From NCBI RefSeq assembly GCF_006385675.1, contig NZ_VFRR01000017.1, positions 1 through 64,000 of the forward strand: DNA of 64,000 bases, in the 5' to 3' direction. Source of the stretch: Maribrevibacterium harenarium. Lineage in GTDB: Bacteria; Pseudomonadota; Gammaproteobacteria; Pseudomonadales; Marinomonadaceae. How positions within the stretch are numbered: position 1 is the stretch's first letter; each line of letters starts with the position of its first letter. The notes under the pieces are model-generated. The model did no database searches. It saw nothing but the letters and a program-made list of their open reading frames with translations, and had not been told where the DNA came from. The position numbers and the translations under genes are program-made. Below are positions 44,087 through 53,259 of this stretch, piece after piece.

Positions 44087-44785
44087 ATGAAACGAATCAT
44101 GACCATGCTCCTAGGTGTTGGCTTTGCCTCGACCTTGGTAGCAGGAGAGCAAGAAGTCAAAGCGGCGATCAATATGGCTTTGCCCCAGTATCAAGTTGCT
44201 TCGGTGGAAGAGCACGCCGGAAGTGGGCTATATCTAGTGCAGCTGCAAGATGGTCCAGAATTGCATGTGAGTGCTGATGGTAAGTTCTTTATCGTCGGTG
44301 ATCGTTACCGTATTGACGGTACTAAAGTGGTGAATGAAACCGAACAGGCCAAGTTAGCGCAAGTTGAGTCTTATCCTGAAGACAAAATGATTATCTATAA
44401 GGCCGCTCAGGAAAAAGCCCATATCAGTGTTTTTACCGATATTGATTGTGGGTACTGCCGTATGCTTCACAAAGAAGTCGATGCGCTTAATGACATGGGC
44501 ATCACTGTGCGTTACCTCGCTTACCCTCGCGCAGGTGTGGGTTCCCCTGTCTATAAAGATATGGTGAGCATTTGGTGTTCCGATGACCCGAACGCCTGGC
44601 TAACGAAGGCAAAACAAGGGCAAAATGTGCCGTCGGTACAGTGTGACAACCCGGTAGCAGAGCAATTTCAGCTGGGTAATAAAGTGGGTGTTCGCGGTAC
44701 GCCAAGCATCATCCTAGATAATGGCAAGTTTATTCCTGGCTACCTCCCTGCCGACGAGCTAGCAAAAGAGCTAGGGATTAACTGA
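44087..44785 (+). CDS. dsbC: Thiol:disulfide interchange protein DsbC
   Basis: Periplasmic disulfide isomerase of 232 residues. A signal peptide (MKRIMTMLLGVGFASTLVAG) precedes an N-terminal dimer domain (about 21-85) and a thioredoxin fold with active site DCGYC and cis-Pro in GTPSI. DsbD would keep it reduced. ATG at 44087 is chosen for the signal peptide and the GGAAGTGGAACG site; the frame reaches back to 44057. It precedes hom as in Pseudomonas, though without the neighbouring xerD. Confidence 0.95.
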   Translation: MKRIMTMLLGVGFASTLVAGEQEVKAAINMALPQYQVASVEEHAGSGLYLVQLQDGPELHVSADGKFFIVGDRYRIDGTKVVNETEQAKLAQVESYPEDKMIIYKAAQEKAHISVFTDIDCGYCRMLHKEVDALNDMGITVRYLAYPRAGVGSPVYKDMVSIWCSDDPNAWLTKAKQGQNVPSVQCDNPVAEQFQLGNKVGVRGTPSIILDNGKFIPGYLPADELAKELGIN

Positions 44786-44936
44786 GATATTGGTAATATC
44801 TGCTAAAACCTGACGCCAGATCACAACAATCAGCGTTGGGTTTAGCCAAGGCAACCGTTATAATCTTGACGTTAACTATCAGTCGATCATTCGATCAATA
44901 ACTATATAAGACAACCGTAAGTTGTGGGGTATCACT

Positions 44937-46238
44937 TTGAAACCGGTAAAAGTCGGAATTTGTGGGCTTGGAACCGTTGGTTCTGGAACATTTAACATAC
45001 TGCAGGGCAACGCAGAAGAAATTACCCGTCGCGTTGGGCGTGAGATTGTTGTCACCCAAATTGGCGCGCGTCATCAGAATCCTGCTTGTGATACCACCGC
45101 AATTGATACCACCGCTGATATTTTCGCGGTCGCGAAGAACCCAGAAGTGGACATTCTTGTAGAGCTTATCGGTGGTACTTCAGCAGCCAAAGAGTTGGTG
45201 CTGACTGGTATCGAGCATGGCAAGCATATCGTGACAGCGAACAAAGCGCTGATCGCTGAGCACGGCAATGAGATTTTTGCAAAAGCTCAAGAAAAAGGTG
45301 TGATGGTTGCCTTTGAAGCTGCGGTCGCAGGTGGTATTCCAATTATTAAGTCGTTGCGTGAAGGTCTATCGGCCAACCGTATCGAATGGTTGGCGGGCAT
45401 CATCAATGGCACCGGTAACTTCATCATGACCGAAATGAGCGAAAAAGGTCGTGATTTTGGTGACGTACTGAAAGAAGCGCAAGAGCTTGGTTATGCCGAA
45501 GCTGACCCAACCTTCGACGTAGAAGGTATCGATGCGGCTCATAAACTGACCATCTTGGCTTCGATTGCTTATGGTATCCCATTGCAGTTTGAGAAAACTT
45601 ATACCGAAGGTATTAGCCGAGTGAGTGCTGAGGACGTGGCTTACGCCCGTGAGCTAGGCTATGCCATTAAACACCTTGGTATTGCTCGTCGTACCAAAGC
45701 CGGTGTGGAGCTACGGGTGCATCCGACCTTGATTTCACAAAAAACATTACTGGCTAGCGTCAACGGTGTGATGAATGCGGTGATGGTGAAAGGGGATGCA
45801 GTTGGCCCAACGCTTAGTTACGGTGCCGGTGCCGGGGCTATGCCAACCGGTTCTGCGGTAGTGGCAGATATTGTTGATGTTGCTCGTACCCTTACGGCAG
45901 ACCCAGATAATCGCGTACCTCATCTAGCCTTCCAAGCAGATAGCTTGTCGAATCTTGAAATTTTGCCGATGGATGAAATTGAGTGTGGTTTCTTCCTGAA
46001 TATGACTATTCAGGATCGTGCCGGCGTGTTGGCTAATATCACCCAAATTCTATCGAACAATGGCATTAGTATTGAATCTGTTATTCAGCGTGAGCGCGAA
46101 GGCAGTGATCTAGTGCCTCTTGTGGTTATGACCCACGATGTGAAAGAACGCAATATGAATGCTGCGATTGCAGCAATCGAAGCATTGCCAGATGTAGCGG
46201 GTGCTGTACAGCGCATCCGTGTAGAGAACCTGGCGTAA
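44937..46238 (+). CDS. hom: Homoserine dehydrogenase
   Basis: Monofunctional enzyme of 433 residues that reduces aspartate semialdehyde to homoserine. The NAD(P) motif GICGLGTVGSGT is at residues 7-18, catalytic-domain motif EADPTFDVEGIDAAHKL near 200, and an ACT regulatory domain at about 350-433 (RAGVLANITQILSNNGISIE) for threonine feedback. TTG at 44937 fits Pseudomonas Hom starts (MKPVKVGICG) and has a GGGG site upstream; GTG at 44922 is possible. thrC follows by 13 bases. Confidence 0.96.
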   Translation: MKPVKVGICGLGTVGSGTFNILQGNAEEITRRVGREIVVTQIGARHQNPACDTTAIDTTADIFAVAKNPEVDILVELIGGTSAAKELVLTGIEHGKHIVTANKALIAEHGNEIFAKAQEKGVMVAFEAAVAGGIPIIKSLREGLSANRIEWLAGIINGTGNFIMTEMSEKGRDFGDVLKEAQELGYAEADPTFDVEGIDAAHKLTILASIAYGIPLQFEKTYTEGISRVSAEDVAYARELGYAIKHLGIARRTKAGVELRVHPTLISQKTLLASVNGVMNAVMVKGDAVGPTLSYGAGAGAMPTGSAVVADIVDVARTLTADPDNRVPHLAFQADSLSNLEILPMDEIECGFFLNMTIQDRAGVLANITQILSNNGISIESVIQREREGSDLVPLVVMTHDVKERNMNAAIAAIEALPDVAGAVQRIRVENLA

Positions 46239-46251
46239 GAGGATTTAAGTA

Positions 46252-47637
46252 ATGAAGTATATCTCAACTCGTGGCCAAGCTCCGGCATTGAGCTTTGGCG
46301 ATGTTTTGTTGGCCGGTTTGGCTAGTGACGGTGGTTTGTACGTACCAGAGACATTGCCGACTTACTCACAGGAAGAAATCGCTTCTTGGGCGTCTTTAAG
46401 TTACCAAGAGCTGGCCTTCAAAGTGATGTGGCCTTTTGTTGAAGGCGAGATCCCCGCTGAAGAATTCAAGCATATGATCGACGAAGCCTACGCTGGATTC
46501 AATCATGCTGCGGTAGCGCCAATGGTGCAAACAGACAATAACGAATGGGTGCTGGAGCTGTTCCGTGGCCCGACGTTAGCCTTTAAAGACTTTGCACTGC
46601 AATTGCTAGGTCGTCTAATGGATTACGTACTAGGTCAACGTGGCGAGAAGCTAGTGATCCTAGGTGCGACGTCTGGTGACACTGGTTCTGCGGCGATCGA
46701 AGGTTGCCGTCACTCTGAGCGCCTAGATATCTTTATTCTGCACCCGTATCAGCGCGTATCTGAAGTTCAGCGTCGTCAAATGACTACTATCATCGATGAC
46801 AATGTCTTTAATATCGCGGTTAAAGGTAACTTTGATGACTGTCAGAGCATGGTGAAAGCCAGCTTTGCGGATCAAAGCTTCCTTAAAGGCGCTAAGCTTG
46901 GGGCTGTAAACTCGATCAACTGGGCCCGTATCATGGCCCAGATCGTTTACTACTTCTCATCTGCTTTGGCTGTGGGCGGTCCCCATCGTAAGGTATCTTT
47001 CTCGGTACCAACCGGTAACTTTGGTGATATTTTTGCTGGTTACTTGGCGAAGCAAATGGGCTTGCCTATCGATCAGTTAGTGGTTGCCACCAACCAAAAC
47101 GATATTTTGCATCGTACTATTGCAGCCAATGATATGAGTCGCCAAGAGCTGAATGTGACGTTATCTCCTAGTATGGATATCATGGTGTCCAGCAACTTTG
47201 AACGCTTGCTATTTGATGCCCATGGTCGGGACAGTGCTGCTGTGGCGGACTTGATGGCCCGTTTCAACGCCGGCGATGTCACGCTAAATGATGCCGCTTG
47301 GGCGTTCGTGAAAGAAAACTTCGATAGTTATAAAGTCGATGATGCTCGTACCTGTGAGGTAATTTCTGAGGTATTCGCGGCGACGCAATACTTGCTCGAT
47401 CCCCATACCGCAATCGGTCTTGAGTCAGCGCGTCAGTGCTGGAAGGATAAATCTGTGCCAATGATTACCTTGGCAACGGCTCATCCGGTGAAATTCCCAG
47501 AAGCAGTGGAGAAAGCCGGTTGCGATTCGCCACAATTACCTGAGCATATGAAAGACTTGTTCGAACGTGATGAGTCTTATGAAGTGCTGGATAATAGCCT
47601 AGCAGACGTGCAGGCTTACGTGGCTAGCAAGTTGTAA
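46252..47637 (+). CDS. thrC: Threonine synthase
   Basis: PLP enzyme of 461 residues that makes threonine from phosphohomoserine. The PLP lysine lies in GPTLAFKDFALQ, and VILGATSGDTGSAAIEG and FSVPTGNFGDIFAGY are family motifs. MKYISTRGQAPALSFGDVLL is the usual N-terminus of the long type. ATG is 13 bases after hom, so they form a hom-thrC operon; thrB is absent, as in pseudomonads that use an unlinked kinase. A terminator follows. Confidence 0.98.
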   Translation: MKYISTRGQAPALSFGDVLLAGLASDGGLYVPETLPTYSQEEIASWASLSYQELAFKVMWPFVEGEIPAEEFKHMIDEAYAGFNHAAVAPMVQTDNNEWVLELFRGPTLAFKDFALQLLGRLMDYVLGQRGEKLVILGATSGDTGSAAIEGCRHSERLDIFILHPYQRVSEVQRRQMTTIIDDNVFNIAVKGNFDDCQSMVKASFADQSFLKGAKLGAVNSINWARIMAQIVYYFSSALAVGGPHRKVSFSVPTGNFGDIFAGYLAKQMGLPIDQLVVATNQNDILHRTIAANDMSRQELNVTLSPSMDIMVSSNFERLLFDAHGRDSAAVADLMARFNAGDVTLNDAAWAFVKENFDSYKVDDARTCEVISEVFAATQYLLDPHTAIGLESARQCWKDKSVPMITLATAHPVKFPEAVEKAGCDSPQLPEHMKDLFERDESYEVLDNSLADVQAYVASKL

Positions 47638-47653
47638 TTTTGCTTGTATAAAC

Positions 47654-47680
47654 GAAAAGGGGCATGATGCCCCTTTTCTT
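47654..47680 (+). terminator. Terminator of hom-thrC
   Basis: GAAAAGGGGCA and TGCCCCTTTTC form an 11-bp stem with a 3-base loop, followed by a short T-rich tail. Confidence 0.85.
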
Positions 47681-47697
47681 TGTTTGAAACTCTGAAT

Positions 47698-48408
47698 ATG
47701 AATCTCATCTTACTTAGCGCTACCCAACAGTCTTCTGAGACAACTTACCAACTGAATGATCGCCAAGTGCAGCATGTGGAAAACATCCTAAAAAAACAAG
47801 ATGGGGACAGCATACGTGTTGGTATTCTAAATCAGGGAATTGGACAGGGTGTTTATCGGCGTGACGCGGGTTCGGTGACGATCCATAATGAGTTGCTGTC
47901 ACCTCCACCAGTATTGCCTTGTACACTAGTGTTGGCGCTACCTCGACCCAATATGCTCAAACGTACACTGATGAACGTGACCGCTATGGGAGTGAAGGAG
48001 ATCCATCTTATTCATTCAAGTAAGGTGGAAAAAAGCTATTGGCAAAGTCCAGTATTACAGCCTCAATCCTTACATGAGTTTCTCATTGAGGGGTTAGAGC
48101 AAGCCAAAGATACCAGCTTACCCAATTTGCATTTGCATCCACGCTTTCGCCCATTTGTGGAAGACACCTTGCCTGATTTGTTACTAGAGCGTACCGGCTT
48201 AGTAGCTCATCCTTATCAGGCTCAGGCATGTCCGGTGGCACTAGCCACTCCGTCGTTGTTGGCGATCGGACCCGAAGGTGGGTGGAATGATTTTGAAGTG
48301 GAGAGTTTTACCCAGGCAGGGATGACATGTGTGCATCTGGGGCCCCGTATACTGAAAGTAGAAACGGCGGTGCCAGTGCTCTTGTCCCGGCTGCATCCTG
48401 CGTTATAA
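47698..48408 (+). CDS. rsmE: 16S rRNA (uracil-N3)-methyltransferase RsmE
   Basis: SPOUT-family enzyme of 236 residues that makes m3U1498 in 16S rRNA. VQHVENILKKQDGD is the N-terminal PUA-like part and LAIGPEGGWNDFEVESF with LGPRILKVETAVPVLLS forms the trefoil SAM site. Related proteins show CTLVLALPRPNMLKRTLMNV as here. ATG at 47698 fits the alignment; the frame continues six codons left. Confidence 0.93.
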   Translation: MNLILLSATQQSSETTYQLNDRQVQHVENILKKQDGDSIRVGILNQGIGQGVYRRDAGSVTIHNELLSPPPVLPCTLVLALPRPNMLKRTLMNVTAMGVKEIHLIHSSKVEKSYWQSPVLQPQSLHEFLIEGLEQAKDTSLPNLHLHPRFRPFVEDTLPDLLLERTGLVAHPYQAQACPVALATPSLLAIGPEGGWNDFEVESFTQAGMTCVHLGPRILKVETAVPVLLSRLHPAL

Positions 48409-48476
48409 TCGGGGTGTTCGTTTACTGTACAGGTATTCCCCGACTACAGTGAAACGCCATGTAATCAGGACGGTAT

Positions 48477-49571
48477 ATGGAATCCATCACATCAGCCGCT
48501 AGTCGTGTGCGAGCCTTTATTAGGTCAGTGTTGTTTGCTGGGACGCAGGCTGAAGACTTGTCTAGTTCTTCTCGCCGAATTTTTATTATCAACCTGTTTT
48601 GTATGGTGGGTGTTACCTTCACCTTCCCGTTAGGAGTGCTTGCCCTTTTTTCCGGGCGTTGGGGGATGGGAATTGGGCTACTGGCTTTGGCCGCTTTGTA
48701 CACGGCTAACCATTTCTTTTTGCGACGTACTCAAAACCATGTTTTATCGAGTAATGTCATCTTGTATCCCCTGTATCTACTCATGCTGTATCTGGTGTAC
48801 AGTGGTGGAGTAAATGGTACAGGACATGTTTGGATATACTGCTTGCCAGCGGTATCCCTATTTTTGCATGGATTAAAACGCGGTCTATTGGAATTGTTCC
48901 TGTTTCTGTTACTGCTGTTGTTTGTGTTATACGGCATGGAAACGCCATTTGACCAACTGGGTTTTCATCCTGATTTGAAATCACGGGTGGTATTATCTTT
49001 TGTGTTGGTGATTTTGTTATCTACCGTATACGAATACATCACTTCCTTGTTTAATCATTCCCTTCAAGAGGCCCACAATAAAGTGGCGCTCGCGGCGACG
49101 ACAGATCCGCTAACGGGACTATTAAATCGCCGAGGCCTACAGAATACGTTGGCCGATCGAAATTGGTCTCAACCTTACTTGTTACTGCTTGATGTTGATC
49201 ATTTCAAGCGTATTAATGATCAATATGGTCACGATGCGGGTGATTTATTTCTCTGCCAGATGGCGGAAAATCTGCAACAAACATTGCCTAAAGCTGCTGC
49301 GTTGTCCCGTTGGGGAGGAGAGGAGTTCTTGATTGCTTGCCAGTGTGAATCAGCCTCGAAAGCGATGGCGTTTGCAGAGGCCTTGAGAGGGCGGCTGGCA
49401 GACCTTAAGGTGCTTTGGGATGAACAAGAAATAGCGACCACCATTAGTATTGGTATGGTGCAAATGAAACAAGCAGAAAAGTTTTCAGAGGCATTGGGGC
49501 GGGCAGATAAGCAGCTTTATCAAGCTAAGGCCGCAGGACGCAATCATGTGTGTCTAGATTGGCATGGTTAA
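48477..49571 (+). CDS. Membrane diguanylate cyclase (GGDEF domain)
   Basis: A 364-residue protein. About six hydrophobic segments lie between residues 35 and 190, then a GGDEF domain from about 203 (AATTDPLTGLLNRRG) with the active site RWGGEEFL near 280. It should make c-di-GMP from GTP. No RxxD inhibitory site is found five residues before GGEEF, so product inhibition of the usual kind is unlikely. It is a probable single gene after rsmE. Confidence 0.92.
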   Translation: MESITSAASRVRAFIRSVLFAGTQAEDLSSSSRRIFIINLFCMVGVTFTFPLGVLALFSGRWGMGIGLLALAALYTANHFFLRRTQNHVLSSNVILYPLYLLMLYLVYSGGVNGTGHVWIYCLPAVSLFLHGLKRGLLELFLFLLLLLFVLYGMETPFDQLGFHPDLKSRVVLSFVLVILLSTVYEYITSLFNHSLQEAHNKVALAATTDPLTGLLNRRGLQNTLADRNWSQPYLLLLDVDHFKRINDQYGHDAGDLFLCQMAENLQQTLPKAAALSRWGGEEFLIACQCESASKAMAFAEALRGRLADLKVLWDEQEIATTISIGMVQMKQAEKFSEALGRADKQLYQAKAAGRNHVCLDWHG

Positions 49572-49620
49572 CTCGCTCCGACAGCTTGCCTATTCGTAAA
49601 CCGATGACGAGTCGTCCAAT

Positions 49621-49659
49621 AAAAAGCCCGCACCTCGACGTAACATCGGGTTGCGGGCT
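49621..49659 (-). terminator. Minus-strand intrinsic terminator without a downstream gene
   Basis: On the minus strand AGCCCGCA (49659-49652) and TGCGGGCT (49632-49625) close a hairpin of about 20 inner bases and run into five T residues. On the plus strand no T-run follows, so the orientation is clear. It ends a short minus-strand unit that starts near 49756. Confidence 0.8.
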
Positions 49660-49663
49660 CGTA

Positions 49664-49723
49664 TCAGCAGCGCCTACCACCAAAGCAGCAGCAACTGCCA
49701 ACATCTCTAACCCTAGATGACAT
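49664..49723 (-). CDS. Candidate 19-residue Cys-rich leader peptide
   Basis: Minus-strand frame MSSRVRDVGSCCCFGGRRC followed by TGA. It contains three consecutive TGC codons and ends Arg-Arg-Cys-stop just before an intrinsic terminator, the layout of attenuation leaders. A -10 box (TATAAT) is 40-45 bases upstream. No clear ribosome site precedes the ATG, and no gene lies downstream on this strand, so it may be an orphan regulator, a sRNA with a short ORF, or chance. GTG codons in the same frame lie farther upstream. Confidence 0.4.
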   Translation of the reverse strand: MSSRVRDVGSCCCFGGRRC

Positions 49724-49762
49724 GCTTGGGGATGTCAAAGGCACGGGTCGCAAATGGGTGTT

Positions 49763-49768
49763 ATTATA
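49763..49768 (-). promoter_or_regulatory. -10 element for the minus-strand leader unit
   Basis: TATAAT on the minus strand, exact consensus, preceded by GGGCA. No good -35 is visible 17 bases away. Transcription would start near 49756. The same bases also lie in the recJ upstream region on the other strand. Confidence 0.45.
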
Positions 49769-49798
49769 TGCCCTGAATCAACCTGACGATGGTCACCG

Positions 49799-51520
49799 AT
49801 GAAAATTTCACAACGCCCAATACCGCAAACTACCGAGCGTTTAGCGGATAACATGCCAATTACCTTGCAGCGGATTTATCATGCTCGTGGGGTGACTAAT
49901 CCGTCGCAATTAGAATATCGTCTCAACCGATTGGCGGCACCTAACTTATTTGATATTGGCAAAGCCGCCACGATTTTAGCCGATAGCATTGAGCGGGCTG
50001 AGAAGATTCTCATTGTCGGTGATTTTGATGCGGATGGTGCTACTTCTACTACCTTAGCGATGCGGGCCTTACGCGCCATGGGCGCTAATGAACCGGAATA
50101 TTTGGTGCCGAATCGGTTTGAATATGGCTATGGTCTGACACCAGAAATTGTGGCGGTAGCAGCGCAATCTTCTCCCCAAGTCATCATTACCGTCGATAAT
50201 GGTATTGCGAGTATTGCTGGGGTGGCAGCGGCGAATGCACTAGGCATTAAAGTGGTCGTGACTGACCACCACTTGCCTGGAGATGAATTACCAGAAGCCG
50301 CAGCGATTGTGAATCCGAGTCACCCAGCTTGCGATTTTCCGAGTAAAGCCCTAGCGGGTGTAGGTGTAATTTTCTACGTGATGTCCAAGCTGCGCGCTGT
50401 TTTGTCCGAGCGCAACTGGTTTGAGCGATCTCATATCCCCATGCCAAAGATGGCGGATTGGCTTGATTTAGTGGCGTTGGGGACGGTCGCCGATGTGGTG
50501 CCATTGGATCACAATAATCGCATTCTAGTGCAACAAGGCATTCAGCGAATTCAAGCAGGGCTTGCTGCCCCTGGAATCTTAGCGTTATTAGAAGTGGCTG
50601 GGCGGGATCATCGGCAACTAAAATCATCTGACCTGGGATTTGCCGTAGGGCCTCGTCTCAATGCAGCTGGGCGCTTGGATGATATGTCCATTGGTATCGA
50701 GTGTCTGCTAACAGATCAACCCCATATTGCTAGAGAGTATGCGCAGCAGCTCGACAGTTTCAATCGTGAGCGTAAAGCGATTGAAGCCGATATGAAGCGC
50801 CAAGCCGAGACAGCTTTGGCCCAGTTGCCGGAATTGGATCACATGCCTAATGGTCTATGCTTTTACCATCCAGATTGGCACCAAGGAGTCATAGGCATAC
50901 TCGCGTCACGGATGAAGGAAAAGTGCCATCGTCCCGTGATTGCCTTTGCGCCAGCTGGGCCGGATGAAATTAAAGGCTCAGCCCGCTCAATTCCAGGGAT
51001 TCATATCCGCGATGCGCTGGATTTACTGGCTAAGCGCCATCCGAGCCTGTTGCAAAAGTTTGGTGGCCACGCGATGGCGGCAGGGATGTCGATTCGGGAG
51101 CAGGACTATGAATCGTTCAGTAGGGCGTTCGATGAAATTATTACTGAATGGGCCACGCCAGAACTATTGCAAGCAACCATCTTGACTGATGGCCCTCTGG
51201 TGGCTCAGGACTTTAGTCTTAACTTTGCGCAACAGTTACAGCAGGCGGGGCCATGGGGACAAGCCTTCCCTGAACCTTGTTTCGATGGAGTGTTTAATGT
51301 GCTGCAACAGCGCATTGTGGGTGAAAAGCATCTTAAATTGGTGCTACAGGAACCAAACGCTGGTCTGGTATTGGATGGTATTCATTTTTTTGTCGACCTA
51401 GACCATTGGCCCAATTCTTGTGATAAGGTGCGCGCGGTTTATAAGCTGGATATCAATGAATTTCGCGGACAGCGTAATCTGCAGCTCATTATTGACCATA
51501 TTGAGCCATATCAAGACTAA
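49799..51520 (+). CDS. recJ: Single-stranded-DNA exonuclease RecJ
   Basis: 5'-3' exonuclease of 573 residues used in recombination and mismatch repair. The DHH phosphoesterase motifs are VGDFDADGATST, VTDHHLPGDELPEAAAI and GPRLNAAGRLDD, and the DHHA1 part shows GGHAMAAGMS. A C-terminal OB fold follows. Length is typical. The ATG follows a gap of 227 bases shared with a divergent leader-like unit. Place after hom-thrC resembles Pseudomonas. Confidence 0.97.
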   Translation: MKISQRPIPQTTERLADNMPITLQRIYHARGVTNPSQLEYRLNRLAAPNLFDIGKAATILADSIERAEKILIVGDFDADGATSTTLAMRALRAMGANEPEYLVPNRFEYGYGLTPEIVAVAAQSSPQVIITVDNGIASIAGVAAANALGIKVVVTDHHLPGDELPEAAAIVNPSHPACDFPSKALAGVGVIFYVMSKLRAVLSERNWFERSHIPMPKMADWLDLVALGTVADVVPLDHNNRILVQQGIQRIQAGLAAPGILALLEVAGRDHRQLKSSDLGFAVGPRLNAAGRLDDMSIGIECLLTDQPHIAREYAQQLDSFNRERKAIEADMKRQAETALAQLPELDHMPNGLCFYHPDWHQGVIGILASRMKEKCHRPVIAFAPAGPDEIKGSARSIPGIHIRDALDLLAKRHPSLLQKFGGHAMAAGMSIREQDYESFSRAFDEIITEWATPELLQATILTDGPLVAQDFSLNFAQQLQQAGPWGQAFPEPCFDGVFNVLQQRIVGEKHLKLVLQEPNAGLVLDGIHFFVDLDHWPNSCDKVRAVYKLDINEFRGQRNLQLIIDHIEPYQD

Positions 51521-51646
51521 AATCGTCACTCTGATTCAATAGTGACGAGTGGGAAAGGCAAAATTGTGCAAACGTAAGTGAAGAGTTTAGGGTATAATGC
51601 GCGCTCCCCAAAATCACTATTCCAGTTTTTCTTCAGGAGTGAATCC

Positions 51647-52492
51647 ATGACGGCATTGGTTCTTGATGGCAAACATTGTGCCAAAGAAACCGAAGAACGC
51701 TTGGCGAAGCAAGTTGCTGAGTTAAAAGAACGCACCGGTGGTCATACACCAATACTTGCTACCATCTTAGTAGGGGCTGATCCAGCTTCCGCTACTTATG
51801 TGAAAATGAAGGGCAACGCTTGTCGCCGCGTTGGTATGGATTCCCTTGCTATTGAATTACCGGAAGAAACCACTACCGAGCAACTGTTAGCAAAAATTCA
51901 AGAATTGAATGAAAATCCAGATGTTCACGGCATTTTGCTACAACATCCGGTACCAGCACAAATCGACGAGCGCGCTTGTTTCGATGCGATCGCTTTGCAC
52001 AAAGATGTGGATGGCGTGACTTGTCTAGGCTTTGGCCGTATGGCGATGAAAGAGCCAGCCTACGGTGCGGCCACCCCAGCCGGTATTATGCGTCTACTAG
52101 ATGCATACAATATTGAACTGGAAGGAAAACACGTGGTCGTGGTTGGCCGTAGTCCAATTTTGGGTAAACCGATGGCTATGATGATGCTGAATGCTAATGC
52201 TACTGTTACCATCTGCCACTCGCGCACACAAAACCTACCTGAGTTTGTGAAACAGGCTGACGTTATCGTCGGGGCTGTGGGTAAACCAGAGTTGATTAAA
52301 GCCGAGTGGATCAAAGACGGAGCCGTGGTAGTTGACGCAGGCTATCACCCAGGCGGTATTGGTGACATCGAATTAGGACCACTAGCTAACCGCGTGAAGG
52401 CATATACGCCAGTACCGGGTGGTGTCGGGCCGATGACGATCAATACACTGATTTTGCAAACGTTAGAAGCGGGCTTGAAGCATTTAGGCTAA
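51647..52492 (+). CDS. folD: Methylenetetrahydrofolate dehydrogenase/cyclohydrolase FolD
   Basis: Bifunctional one-carbon enzyme of 281 residues. The active-site Lys lies in [15 protein letters not shown], and [24 protein letters not shown] and [18 protein letters not shown] are family motifs; [14 protein letters not shown] ends it. ATG at 51647 follows CAGGAGTGAATCC; the longer frame to 51578 is not supported. It has its own terminator. Confidence 0.97.
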   Translation: MTALVLDGKHCAKETEERLAKQVAELKERTGGHTPILATILVGADPASATYVKMKGNACRRVGMDSLAIELPEETTTEQLLAKIQELNENPDVHGILLQHPVPAQIDERACFDAIALHKDVDGVTCLGFGRMAMKEPAYGAATPAGIMRLLDAYNIELEGKHVVVVGRSPILGKPMAMMMLNANATVTICHSRTQNLPEFVKQADVIVGAVGKPELIKAEWIKDGAVVVDAGYHPGGIGDIELGPLANRVKAYTPVPGGVGPMTINTLILQTLEAGLKHLG

Positions 52493-52535
52493 GCCTTGAA
52501 ATGCAGGTGTTTCGTCCACACCTTTACTGTTAGAT

Positions 52536-52564
52536 AAAAGCCGTGCCTAGGGTACGGCTTTTTT
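52536..52564 (+). terminator. Terminator of folD
   Basis: AAAAGCCGTGCC and GGTACGGCTTTT pair around TAG, followed by six T residues. Confidence 0.88.
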
Positions 52565-52636
52565 GTTGAATAACGGCGGTTTAACTGTGTTATTCACCTA
52601 TTTTTTATTTTTATAGTGTTAAAAGGCCCAAGTGTC

Positions 52637-53230
52637 ATGTCTACAGAAAGATTACTGGAAGCACTCGATTTTGACTTAATTGCTGATGTGTTTGTCAGCG
52701 AGGGGATTACGGCATCTCCAGCAGAATTACATGGGCAGTTATGCGGTTATCTGGCAGCGGGTGTTAGCCTGAGGGAAGAAGACTGGTTACAGATGGCTCT
52801 GGAGTTTGCTGATATCGAGAAGTGGCGAGAAGCCGCTAGCAAAGCCGCCATTATCGAGCTATATCAAGCCACTTTGAGCTTGTTTCAAAATGGTGAATAT
52901 GCGCTTGTACCTTGCATCGCCGACGAGGATGCGGAAATTAGCCAGCGCGGTACTACTCTAGCCCAATGGGCCCACGGCTTTTTAGCGGGCTATGGTTTAG
53001 CAGGGCGTAAACAAGAAACCATTTCCGACGATGCTCGTCAGGTGTTGCAGGATTTTGCCAATATTTCTGGTCTGCGTGCAGATATGGAGCAGATGGAAGA
53101 CAACAATGAAAATGACGCTGATTTAACCGAGTTAATCGAATACGCTCGTTTGTCGGCTATGATGTTGTTCTCAGAACACCATGGAGTGGTGCCTGATGCC
53201 GATTTAACCAAACAACGCCCGCTGCACTAA
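52637..53230 (+). CDS. ygfB: UPF0149 family protein YgfB
   Basis: A 197-residue helical protein matching UPF0149/YgfB in ASPAELHGQLCGYLAAGV and WAHGFLAGYGLAG. The C-terminal part is acidic (EDNNENDADLTELIEYARLS). In Pseudomonas YgfB represses the ampDh3 and pyocin-linked programme, but function in general is poorly known. ATG at 52637 is preferred over 52616. It is first in the conserved ygfB-pepP-ubi cluster; pepP starts 30 bases later. Confidence 0.9.
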   Translation: MSTERLLEALDFDLIADVFVSEGITASPAELHGQLCGYLAAGVSLREEDWLQMALEFADIEKWREAASKAAIIELYQATLSLFQNGEYALVPCIADEDAEISQRGTTLAQWAHGFLAGYGLAGRKQETISDDARQVLQDFANISGLRADMEQMEDNNENDADLTELIEYARLSAMMLFSEHHGVVPDADLTKQRPLH

Positions 53231-53259
53231 CTGTTACTGTCAAATTGATGGAGTTGATC

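Noticed and set aside
49621-49705. Ala/Val-rich leader peptide in another minus-strand frame (MLAVAAALVVGAA)
   Set aside because: That frame has no stop before or within the terminator, so it does not fit an attenuation leader as well as the Cys frame.
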